A DNA stretch of 39,107 nucleotides from a virus. Positions 7,436 through 14,812 of the stretch are shown piece after piece. The stretch spans positions 1-39,107 of IMG/VR virus record IMGVR_UViG_3300042507_006522. One strand, 5' to 3'. Below the pieces are notes generated by a model that saw only the letters and a program-made list of their open reading frames with translations, was not told the origin of the DNA and searched no databases. Every line of letters begins with the position of its first letter. The stretch's first letter is position 1. A program made the position numbers and the translations under genes.

Positions 7436-8251
7436 ATGCCAACATTTCCATCTAATCCCTCGATTACCTCAAGGCTTTCAACAGGCTCCGCGTTGACTTT
7501 CCAACAAATGGACGCTAACTTTGGAAACTTGACAGCTTCTAACGATGCTATTATAAGTACAATTAAAACAGCATCTTATGTAGACTCAAATAATGTATTC
7601 TATGCGAATACAAGTCAGTCTTTCTGGTCAGCTAGTATTTCTAGTTCTACTATCGGAACAGCTAATATAAACGTTATAACAGCTAGTGTTATGAACGTAT
7701 TAGGAACTGCTGTTTTTAATAGTGGAATTATAACTGGTGGTGGATTGTCTGGTACTGCTTCAAATGCTGTAAGCAGTAGTTATAGTGTAACTAGTTCATT
7801 TGCTGTAAGCAGTTCATTTACTACAACTGCTTCTTATTCAGTAAGTAGTTCTTACTCTGTAAGTAGCAGTTATAGTGTAACTAGCTCATTTGCAACATCT
7901 GCATCGTTTTCAACAACTGCTTCTCATGCTGTAAGTGCCTCATATGCTCCTGGTACTACTTTTCCTTATACCGGTTCAGCGGCAGTTACAGGATCATTAT
8001 CGGTAACCGGATCAGTTGGAATTTCGGGTGGAATAATAATGACTGGTTCAATAACAGCAAAGGACTGTACATTAACCTTAAATAATCCCTCAGGTTTAGC
8101 AGTATACGGTCCAGCACTTATAGGTGGAGTATTATCTTTAGGATCTAATGACCCATTACCTTCACCATCATCAGGACAAATAGCATTTTCTAGTAGTGGT
8201 GATTTTTATTTTGCAAGTGCCAGTGCTTGGTATAAGTTAACTTTACCGTAA
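7436..8251 (+). CDS. Fibre-type structural protein 3
   Basis: A 271-aa protein starting with a segment containing LTFQQMDANF, a motif common near the N-terminus of phage tail-fibre and collar proteins. The middle holds a dense run of Ser-rich units (SSSYSV, SSSFTT, TSSFA) at about residues 110-175. The C-terminal part ends with a short Gly/Ser/Phe-rich strand region. It is followed by a strong terminator. Together with the two preceding genes it forms a fibre family built from shared repeat modules; the function in adsorption is inferred. Confidence 0.75.
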   Translation: MPTFPSNPSITSRLSTGSALTFQQMDANFGNLTASNDAIISTIKTASYVDSNNVFYANTSQSFWSASISSSTIGTANINVITASVMNVLGTAVFNSGIITGGGLSGTASNAVSSSYSVTSSFAVSSSFTTTASYSVSSSYSVSSSYSVTSSFATSASFSTTASHAVSASYAPGTTFPYTGSAAVTGSLSVTGSVGISGGIIMTGSITAKDCTLTLNNPSGLAVYGPALIGGVLSLGSNDPLPSPSSGQIAFSSSGDFYFASASAWYKLTLP

Positions 8252-8274
8252 CAACAAATTTTTATAATTAAAAG

Positions 8275-8301
8275 GGCTTGGTTTTTTACCAAGCCTTTTT
8301 T
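8275..8301 (+). terminator. Rho-independent terminator after the fibre genes
   Basis: An 8-bp stem (GGCTTGGT / ACCAAGCC) with a T5 loop is followed by six T. The stem carries the same GCTTGG/CCAAGC core as the terminators at 396 and 1935, and it runs into the next promoter. Confidence 0.85.
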
Positions 8302-8311
8302 ATTATATTAT
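8278..8311 (+). promoter_or_regulatory. Sigma70-like promoter fused to a terminator
   Basis: TTGGTT at 8278 in the stem, then TATTAT at 8301 with a 17-nt spacer. The overlapping TATATT at 8304 would instead place +1 exactly on the ATG at 8316. Which -10 is used cannot be decided by eye. Confidence 0.5.
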
Positions 8312-8315
8312 CATT

Positions 8316-9335
8316 ATGCCTATAAAAGTAAATTTTGTAACTCATACTCCTTTACAAACAGGATCTCCTTTTATACAAAATATTTCTAATAGTCCTATTA
8401 CAATTTATTTATCAGATAATGATAAAAAAATAAAAGACACAATAAAAGTTGATTTAGAACCAAATCAATATTTTGTAAGTCCATACCAATACTATGTTAA
8501 TTGGAGAATTGAATCATTTAAAAATAATAATTTACTATGGGAATATGATTTAGATTTAGAAAATCAACCAGTATTTATTAAAATGGATGCTTATGCTTTA
8601 GGAGACAATTTAGCTTGGTTACCTTATGTAGAACAATTTAGACAAAAACATAATTGTAGAGTTATTTGTAGTACATTTCACAATCATTTGTTTGTAGATG
8701 TTTATCCTAACATAATGTTTGTTAAACCAAACACAAGAATAGATAACATATTTGCACAGTATTATATTGGCACTCATGATCATACTCCTCCTTGTTATAG
8801 TCCGACAACTTATTTAACAGAGCCTTTACAAAAAATAGCATCAGACATTTTAGGATTAGAATATGAAGACTTAAAATGTGAAGTAGCCCACATTTCAAAA
8901 CCAAAAAATCCTAAAAAGATTTGTTTAAGTCAACATGCTAGTATAGATATGAAATCTTGGCATGGTGATTGGCAAAAATTAGTAGATATACTTATAGAAC
9001 AAGACTATGAAGTTCATGTAATTTCGCGCGAACCTACTACATTAAAAAATGTAATCAATAAAACTGGCGACATTCCTTTAGAATACCGAGTAGCCGAGTT
9101 AACTGACGCTTCTTATTTTATTGGAGTGTCAAGTGGATTGAGTTGGTTAGCACATAGTTTAGATTGTCATGTATTTTTAATTAGTGATTTTACTCCTCCT
9201 AACCATGAATTTAGTGAAAATGTAACTCGAATTTATGGTAACGAAGTAAGACACAAAATAAAATATGAACCTATAGAAAATGAAGTTTCAACAGATGAAG
9301 TAATCGATAAAATTCGCTGTAAACTTCAATTTTAA
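8316..9335 (+). CDS. Autotransporter-heptosyltransferase-like glycosyltransferase
   Basis: A 339-aa protein resembling the autotransporter strand-loop-strand O-heptosyltransferases (BAHT/Aah/TibC), which are GT9-like enzymes that transfer heptose from an ADP-heptose donor to Ser residues of adhesins. Matching landmarks are a beta-rich N-terminus, ALGDNLAWLPYVEQF near residues 96-110, ICSTFHNHLF, and the donor-side SSGLSWLAHSL with the following strand and FTPP. The family's C-terminal cysteine cluster that binds iron is missing: the protein ends about 60 residues after SSGLSW, with a single cysteine there. It lies directly behind three Ser-rich fibre genes, suggesting they are its substrates. 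Alternatively it modifies host surface glycans. Confidence 0.7.
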   Translation: MPIKVNFVTHTPLQTGSPFIQNISNSPITIYLSDNDKKIKDTIKVDLEPNQYFVSPYQYYVNWRIESFKNNNLLWEYDLDLENQPVFIKMDAYALGDNLAWLPYVEQFRQKHNCRVICSTFHNHLFVDVYPNIMFVKPNTRIDNIFAQYYIGTHDHTPPCYSPTTYLTEPLQKIASDILGLEYEDLKCEVAHISKPKNPKKICLSQHASIDMKSWHGDWQKLVDILIEQDYEVHVISREPTTLKNVINKTGDIPLEYRVAELTDASYFIGVSSGLSWLAHSLDCHVFLISDFTPPNHEFSENVTRIYGNEVRHKIKYEPIENEVSTDEVIDKIRCKLQF

Positions 9336-9366
9336 TTGGAAAACATTTTAAATTTTATTATAATAT
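9336..9366 (+). promoter_or_regulatory. Sigma70-like promoter before the GIY-YIG gene
   Basis: TTGGAA at 9336, a 17-nt spacer, and TATAAT at 9359, starting right after the glycosyltransferase stop. The expected start is 9371. It probably once fed the FAD-dehydrogenase operon directly, before the endonuclease inserted. Confidence 0.6.
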
Positions 9367-9396
9367 ATAAGATATTGGTCTGATGGAATTTTATTA

Positions 9397-9404
9397 TATT
9401 TATA
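9397..9404 (+). promoter_or_regulatory. T4-like late promoter box for the GIY-YIG gene
   Basis: TATTTATA, 8 nt before the ATG at 9413. It decides the start: the in-frame ATG at 9383 lies upstream of this box. Confidence 0.55.
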
Positions 9405-9412
9405 ATAAACAA

Positions 9413-10048
9413 ATGTATAATATATATATTTTAGAAAAAAACAATATTCCTTTTTATATAGGAAAAACTAAAAATCCTATTAGGAGAAAAAATTCTCATA
9501 AGAGAAAACATGGTTTGGATATTCAATTTTCTATAATAGATAAAGTTGAAGATTGGAAGTTTTGGGAAACTTATTGGATAGAACAATTCAAATGTTGGGG
9601 TTTTAAACTAGAAAATAAAAATAATGGTGGAGGTGGTCCTTCAAATTATACTGAAAAACAAAAACAAAAAATGAAAAAACCTCGTATAAAAGGAATAGGA
9701 GATAAAATAAGTAAAACTTTAAAAGAAAAAAATCATTCACAATACTATACAGAAGAAGTTAGATTAAAAATTAGCAAAAACAATAAAGGAACTTCTAAAC
9801 CATTTTCTGAATCACATAAGATAGCAATGGGAATAGCAAAACGCAAACAAGCTAAAATTGTTATACAATATGATTTAAAAGATAATTTTATTAAGGAGTG
9901 GGAAAGTAAAGGACAAGCAGCTAATTGGATAAAAGAAAAAACAGGTAAAACAAGTAATTTGGTTTCTCAAATAAAAGATTGTATTTTAGGAAGACAAAAA
10001 ACAGCTTTTGGATATAAATGGAAATATAAACAATATGAATCAATATAA
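9413..10048 (+). CDS. GIY-YIG homing endonuclease with NUMOD domains
   Basis: A 211-aa free-standing endonuclease. The N-terminus has the GIY-YIG signature as YILEKNNIPFYIGKT, then a basic RR..SHKRK stretch and the catalytic-type Glu in WETYWIEQF. A GGGGP turn and two NUMOD3-like basic helices follow. A C-terminal NUMOD1-like DNA-binding domain starts around residue 153 (YDLKDNFIKEW) and ends GYKWKYK. It is clearly paralogous to the endonuclease at 28957. Its last 14 nt overlap the start of the FAD-dehydrogenase gene. The ATG at 9413 is chosen over 9383 because of the late promoter between them. Confidence 0.85.
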   Translation: MYNIYILEKNNIPFYIGKTKNPIRRKNSHKRKHGLDIQFSIIDKVEDWKFWETYWIEQFKCWGFKLENKNNGGGGPSNYTEKQKQKMKKPRIKGIGDKISKTLKEKNHSQYYTEEVRLKISKNNKGTSKPFSESHKIAMGIAKRKQAKIVIQYDLKDNFIKEWESKGQAANWIKEKTGKTSNLVSQIKDCILGRQKTAFGYKWKYKQYESI

Positions 10049-11402
10049 TAAAAAAATTGTAGTAATTGGGGGTGGTGTAGCAGGTGCTCATGCCGTAACA
10101 AAGTTAGTAGATAATGGTTATCCTGGAGAACTTATTACGGTAATTGATATGGGAAAAGATCCATACCATAGAAAACCAGAAGAAGTTATGTCAGGATGGT
10201 TAGGAAGTGGAGGATTTTCAGATGGAAAATTAACATATCACCACATGATTGGAGGTCAACTATCCAAATATTGTGGTGAAGAAAAAGCATACCAGTTAAT
10301 GGATGAAGTTATAGAAACATGGAAGCGCTTCCACCCAGACCCATCTAAAATTATGTACTCAAACCCAACAGAAGAACCAGACTTTATCAAACCATACTTT
10401 GGTCTGCGTTTATTTGGGGTCTATCATATAGGCACAGATTATCTTCATGAAATTGGTAAAAATTGGTATGATTATTTAGTATCTAAAGGTGTTAACTTTA
10501 TTTGGAATGAAAGAGTATTTAAAGTTGACTTTGAATCTGATTTAGTATATTTAACAGTTAATGGTAAAGAAGGCCAATTTGCTATTGAATATGATAAATT
10601 GATTTTTGGTGTAGGTAAATCAGGCATTGATTTTGCTCAACAAATACAAGATGAATATCATTTAGAAACAGAACCAAAATCAGTACAAATTGGAGTTCGA
10701 TTTGAAGCTCCACAGAAACATTTTCAGAAACTTATTGACATTAGTTATGATTTTAAACTTTATAGGAAATTTGAAGATAAAGGCGTTTCGCTTCGCTCAT
10801 TTTGTACAAACAATAATGCAGCATATGTTGCTGTAGAAGAAACTTATGGTGACTTGTCTTACAATGGTCATGCTAAAAAAGATCCTAAATTTAGAAACGA
10901 TATGACTAATTTTGGCATTTTGATGGAAATCAACGGCATTCAAAATCCATTTGAATGGTCACGTAATGTAGTAAATAAATTACAATTTGGAGGAAGAGGT
11001 TTGTATTATTCACCATCTCGTGTGCCTTCCAAAACATCAGAAGGTGAAGAAGTTACAGCTTTCCAAATAGAATTTTTAGATGGTGTAAAAGAAATTATGG
11101 GTGAATATTGGAATTATATTGAAGACTTTATTGAGGATATGAAAAAAATATTTCCAACATTAGAAGATGATTGGGGTATTTATATTCCTGAAGTAAAATA
11201 TCTTTCACCTGAACCTTTAGTTTATTACAAAGATTTAGCTTTAGCAGAATACCCAGATGTTCATTTTGTAGGTGATGCTTTATCAGCTAGAGGAATTACA
11301 GTTTCAGGAGCACAAGGAATATATGCAGTAGAATCATTACTTAAATATTATCTTCATGATGAAAATTATCCTGAATTTCACGATTTAACAAATTTCAAAT
11401 AA
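10035..11402 (+). CDS. FAD-dependent dehydrogenase (COG2509-like)
   Basis: A 455-aa flavoprotein. The N-terminus has the dinucleotide-binding Rossmann motif VVIGGGVAGAHAV (GxGxxG). Further on are GGFSDGKLTYH near residues 57-67, a middle block CTNNNAAYVAVEE followed by SYNGH, and the C-terminal FAD-contacting FVGDALSARGITVSGAQG. This order resembles the poorly characterised FAD/NAD-utilising dehydrogenases of COG2509. The substrate is unknown and such genes are unusual in phages. The start at 10035 puts the GxGxxG at the expected position; an ATG at 10008 would lie deeper in the endonuclease gene. Confidence 0.75.
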   Translation: MNQYNKKIVVIGGGVAGAHAVTKLVDNGYPGELITVIDMGKDPYHRKPEEVMSGWLGSGGFSDGKLTYHHMIGGQLSKYCGEEKAYQLMDEVIETWKRFHPDPSKIMYSNPTEEPDFIKPYFGLRLFGVYHIGTDYLHEIGKNWYDYLVSKGVNFIWNERVFKVDFESDLVYLTVNGKEGQFAIEYDKLIFGVGKSGIDFAQQIQDEYHLETEPKSVQIGVRFEAPQKHFQKLIDISYDFKLYRKFEDKGVSLRSFCTNNNAAYVAVEETYGDLSYNGHAKKDPKFRNDMTNFGILMEINGIQNPFEWSRNVVNKLQFGGRGLYYSPSRVPSKTSEGEEVTAFQIEFLDGVKEIMGEYWNYIEDFIEDMKKIFPTLEDDWGIYIPEVKYLSPEPLVYYKDLALAEYPDVHFVGDALSARGITVSGAQGIYAVESLLKYYLHDENYPEFHDLTNFK

Positions 11403-11409
11403 AATAGTT

Positions 11410-11652
11410 ATGCAAACATTAAAATTAAAAACACCAGATGGTAGGGTTATTTATTATTTTAATAATCCTGAAAAAAGAGTATTACACAATTGGGAAGGAC
11501 CTGCTTTTATTTATCCTAAAGATCAAAAACAAAAACCAGAATACTATTTGTTTGGTCAACAAATGACAAAAGAAGAATGGGAAGAAGCTAAAAGAGACTT
11601 TAATGGTATTCCGCCTAGTAAAGATCCTCGTTTTGAACAATCAATGAGATAA
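11410..11652 (+). CDS. Small phage protein (80 aa)
   Basis: An 80-aa soluble, charged protein. It has a beta-rich start (TLKLKTPDGRVIYYF), a central WEGPAFIYP, and YYLFGQQMTKEEWEEAKRD near residues 45-63. A tyrosine-rich strand followed by an x-T-K-E-E-W helix recurs in small phage proteins of unknown role. It sits 7 nt after the FAD gene and 1 nt before the kinase gene, so it is in the same operon. Confidence 0.7.
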   Translation: MQTLKLKTPDGRVIYYFNNPEKRVLHNWEGPAFIYPKDQKQKPEYYLFGQQMTKEEWEEAKRDFNGIPPSKDPRFEQSMR

Positions 11653-11653
11653 T

Positions 11654-12184
11654 ATGAAAATTGGATTAACTGGTACTGTTTCTGTTGGTAAAACAACATT
11701 GGTTAATGCTCTAAGAGCACAAGACTACTTTAAAAACTATGAAACTGCTACTGAGAGGAGTAAATACCTAATGAACTTAGGTATTCCTCTCAATACAGAT
11801 TCAACTTTAAAAGGTCAAATTATATTTTTAGCTGAAAGAGCAACAGAACTAATGGTTCCTGATATTATTACAGATAGAACTATTTGGGATGTTTGTGCTT
11901 TTACTTGTTTAGCTAAGTCAATTCCTGAACATCAAAAATATGACTTTGAGCAAACTGCAATGAATTTAAGTCAAGAATATGACTTGGTTATCTATGTTAG
12001 TCCCGAAGGAGTAGAAATAGAAAATAATGGTGTAAGAGAAACAAATAGTGAATATAGAGACCAAATTGATTATCAAATTAATAATTTATTAGAAAGATTT
12101 CCGCCTAAGAATTTATTGTGTGTAAAAGGAACAACTGAAGAACGTATAAAAGCAATATTTGATCATATTTATACTAAAATGTAA
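11654..12184 (+). CDS. P-loop nucleotide kinase-like ATPase (AAA_28/NadR type)
   Basis: A 176-aa single-domain P-loop protein. Walker A is GTVSVGKTTL at residues 7-16, and a DRTIWDVCAF motif near 78-87 resembles the substrate/lid region of deoxynucleoside and thymidylate-type kinases. A hydrophobic strand DLVIYVSP follows in a Walker-B-like position. The fold is that of small nucleoside or NadR-like kinases. The substrate cannot be read from sequence; deoxynucleotide phosphorylation fits the phage's other nucleotide genes. Confidence 0.7.
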   Translation: MKIGLTGTVSVGKTTLVNALRAQDYFKNYETATERSKYLMNLGIPLNTDSTLKGQIIFLAERATELMVPDIITDRTIWDVCAFTCLAKSIPEHQKYDFEQTAMNLSQEYDLVIYVSPEGVEIENNGVRETNSEYRDQIDYQINNLLERFPPKNLLCVKGTTEERIKAIFDHIYTKM

Positions 12185-12186
12185 AT

Positions 12187-12591
12187 ATGGACAATATTAA
12201 TTTTTCCAATGACCATTTCAGAAAAATGGTAAAACAACTTCAAGCTACTCCACAGTCTTTAATGGAATCTAAATATGAAAAACCAATTAAAGAAGCTGTT
12301 CCTTTTGAGAAAAATGCACTTGAGGAAATTGATCCTTCAACTTTAGAGACAGGTAAAGAATACACTTACTCAGGAACTATACCTGGGAAAGATCAAGGTA
12401 AAATGAAATTAAAATATAAAGGAGAAATTACAGACGACGATGGTAAAAAATACTATTATTTTTCTGATGAATCAGGCACATCAGGACATTTTGGAGAATT
12501 TGGTGTAGAAACTTATTTTACAAATGAGGAAGTAGAAAATGAAGGTGAAAGTTATGATGAATTTCTAGAAAGATTTAGAAAGGGTATATGA
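12187..12591 (+). CDS. Hypothetical protein, beta-rich C-terminal domain
   Basis: A 134-aa protein. The first ~45 residues look helical and flexible; the rest alternates Gly/Lys/Tyr-rich strands (YTYSGTIPG, KLKYKGEITDDDGKKYYYF) and ends in an acidic helix. It may form a small SH3-like barrel, but that is only an impression. Overlaps the next gene by 4 nt (ATGA). No function assigned. Confidence 0.65.
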   Translation: MDNINFSNDHFRKMVKQLQATPQSLMESKYEKPIKEAVPFEKNALEEIDPSTLETGKEYTYSGTIPGKDQGKMKLKYKGEITDDDGKKYYYFSDESGTSGHFGEFGVETYFTNEEVENEGESYDEFLERFRKGI

Positions 12592-13172
12592 ATTTAAAAG
12601 TATTCCAATATATTGGTTTAATTATTTTAATTATTTTAGCTTTTTCTAAAATAAAAAATTGTAGTACGGGTCTTAAATCTAAAACAGACACAATTATAAC
12701 TGTAAAATATGATACTGCTTGGAAAACTAAAATAGAGAAAACACCTGTGTATACTCCTGGTCCTACACAAATTATACCTGGAGATACACAGTATTTACCT
12801 GTTGATACTGCTGCTATACTAAAAAATTTCTACAGTAAAGTTTACTATAATGATACTTTATTAATAGATAGTTTTGGATATGTTGCATATCATGACATGG
12901 TAACAGAAAATAAAATAGCAAAACGTCAAAAAGAATCAAATTATAAAATTCCTGTTGTAACAAAAACAGTAGAAAAAGAAATTCACCATTATTATGAACA
13001 ACCTAGACAACTTAATGCAGGATTTTTAGTAGATCCTCTTAGATTAAGACTGTCAGGACTAGTTAGTTATGAAGACAAAAAAGACCATATCTTTCATTTA
13101 GGTGTAACAACTAGTCAACAAGGATCATCTATTATAGGAGGTATGTCATGGAAAATCAAAATGATCAAATAA
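12588..13172 (+). CDS. Membrane-anchored protein of unknown function
   Basis: A 194-aa protein with an N-terminal hydrophobic segment at about residues 5-22 and a large Thr/Tyr-rich, probably extracytoplasmic portion. A Pro-rich stretch (TPVYTPGPTQIIPGDTQ) is followed by helical and beta-rich parts. This architecture is common in phages of Bacteroidota, where the role is unknown. It overlaps the terminase start by 25 nt, so the terminase has no room for its own promoter here and probably depends on read-through from upstream. Confidence 0.65.
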   Translation: MNLKVFQYIGLIILIILAFSKIKNCSTGLKSKTDTIITVKYDTAWKTKIEKTPVYTPGPTQIIPGDTQYLPVDTAAILKNFYSKVYYNDTLLIDSFGYVAYHDMVTENKIAKRQKESNYKIPVVTKTVEKEIHHYYEQPRQLNAGFLVDPLRLRLSGLVSYEDKKDHIFHLGVTTSQQGSSIIGGMSWKIKMIK

Positions 13173-14788
13173 AAGATAACCCACAGTTATCTATTAAAGA
13201 AGCAATTCAACAAGAACTTATTAAATGTAAACAAGATCCTGTTTATTTTTGTAAAAAATACTACATGATCCAACATCCTACTAGGGGTAGGGTTAGATTT
13301 ACATTATATCCTTTCCAAGAAAGTGTTTTACGTTTATTATTAAAAAATAAATTTACTATAGTAAATAAGTCTCGTCAGTTAGGAATTAGTACATTAAGCT
13401 CAGCATATGCTTTATGGCTTATGCTTTTTAATAGTGATAAAAACGTATTATGTATAGCAACTAAAACAGATACTGCTAAAAACATGGTAACTAAGGTAAA
13501 ATTTGGATATGATAATTTACCTAGTTGGATGAAAATAAAATCAGTTGAAAATAATAAATTAAGTATTCGACTAGCTAATGGTAGTCAAATGAAAGCAGTA
13601 TCAGCAGCTGGTGATAGTGCACGTTCAGAAGCAGTGTCTTTATTGCTCATAGATGAAGCAGCGTTTATTGATAACATTGAAGAAGTATTCGTATCAGCTC
13701 AACAAACATTAGCAACTGGTGGTGGATGTATTGCAATGTCTACTCCTTATGGCACAGGAAACTGGTTCCACAGGACTTGGGTAAAAGCAGAAGAAGGACA
13801 AAATAATTTTATTCCTATTCGTTTACCTTGGACGGTTCATCCTGAACGAGATCAATCATGGAGAGACCAACAAGACATTGATTTAGGTCCTAGAATGGCG
13901 GCACAAGAATGTGATTGTGATTTTACAACTTCTGGAGACACTGCAATTGATCCTACTATTTTAAATTGGTATTTGTCCCAAGCACAAGAACCTGTAGAAC
14001 GAAGAGGATTAGACCATAATTTATGGATATTTGAACGACCAGACTATTCAAAACAATATGCTGTAGTTGCTGACGTAGCTAGAGGAGACGGAAAAGACTA
14101 CAGTGCTTTCCACATTTTTGACATAGAATCAAATACTCAAGTAGCTGAATATAAAGGTCAAATAGGAACTCGTGACTATGGTCACTTTTTAGTTGGAATA
14201 GCAACTGAATACAATAATGCTCTATTAGTAATAGAAAATGCAAATATAGGATGGGACGTTGTACAAACAGCTGTTGAAAGACAATACCCTAATCTTTATT
14301 ACAGTCCTAGACAAGATGCAGCTCTAACTAATGTAGAGTTGTACTTAAACAAATACGATTCAGGTCAAGGAATGGTACCTGGTTTTAGTACTACTCAAAA
14401 AACAAGACCTTTAGTTATTAGTAAAATGATAAGTTATGTTCATGAAAAATCAGTTAATATTCCTTCTAAACGTACTTTAGAAGAACTAAGAACTTTTATT
14501 TGGAAAAATGGTAGAGCTGAAGCTCAAGGTGGTTATAATGACGATTTAGTTATGGCTTTAAGTATTTGTTTATTTTTAAGAGACACAAGTTTAAAATACA
14601 AACAAACAGGTGATGCCTTAACAATAGCAAGTTTAGAACATATGGGAAAAACAACAACATCTATAGGTGCTGGAACTTTTGGAGGTGCATATAAAGGAAT
14701 TGGAGGAGGAACAGGAAATCCAGCAGCTAACCAATGGAATATGGACATGGGTAACGGGCAAATGATGGATTTAACTTGGCTTATTTAA
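13148..14788 (+). CDS. Terminase large subunit (gp17-like)
   Basis: A 546-aa DNA-packaging motor. The ATPase half has Walker A KSRQLGIST at about residues 74-82 and Walker B LLIDEAAF near 165-172, followed by STPYGTGNWFH, the coupling-type motif. The nuclease half has ADVARGDGKDYS at about 307-318 (RNase H-like acidic residues) and NDDLVMA near 465-471. In Walker A the Lys seen in T4 (SRQLGKTT) is Ile, as in many phage terminases where an upstream basic residue takes over. It precedes the portal gene with a late box between. No small terminase subunit was recognised. Confidence 0.93.
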   Translation: MENQNDQIKDNPQLSIKEAIQQELIKCKQDPVYFCKKYYMIQHPTRGRVRFTLYPFQESVLRLLLKNKFTIVNKSRQLGISTLSSAYALWLMLFNSDKNVLCIATKTDTAKNMVTKVKFGYDNLPSWMKIKSVENNKLSIRLANGSQMKAVSAAGDSARSEAVSLLLIDEAAFIDNIEEVFVSAQQTLATGGGCIAMSTPYGTGNWFHRTWVKAEEGQNNFIPIRLPWTVHPERDQSWRDQQDIDLGPRMAAQECDCDFTTSGDTAIDPTILNWYLSQAQEPVERRGLDHNLWIFERPDYSKQYAVVADVARGDGKDYSAFHIFDIESNTQVAEYKGQIGTRDYGHFLVGIATEYNNALLVIENANIGWDVVQTAVERQYPNLYYSPRQDAALTNVELYLNKYDSGQGMVPGFSTTQKTRPLVISKMISYVHEKSVNIPSKRTLEELRTFIWKNGRAEAQGGYNDDLVMALSICLFLRDTSLKYKQTGDALTIASLEHMGKTTTSIGAGTFGGAYKGIGGGTGNPAANQWNMDMGNGQMMDLTWLI

Positions 14789-14791
14789 TAA

Positions 14792-14799
14792 TATTTATT
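14792..14799 (+). promoter_or_regulatory. T4-like late promoter box
   Basis: TATTTATT in the terminase-portal gap, 13 nt before the portal ATG. Confidence 0.6.
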
Positions 14800-14812
14800 A
14801 ACATACAATAGA

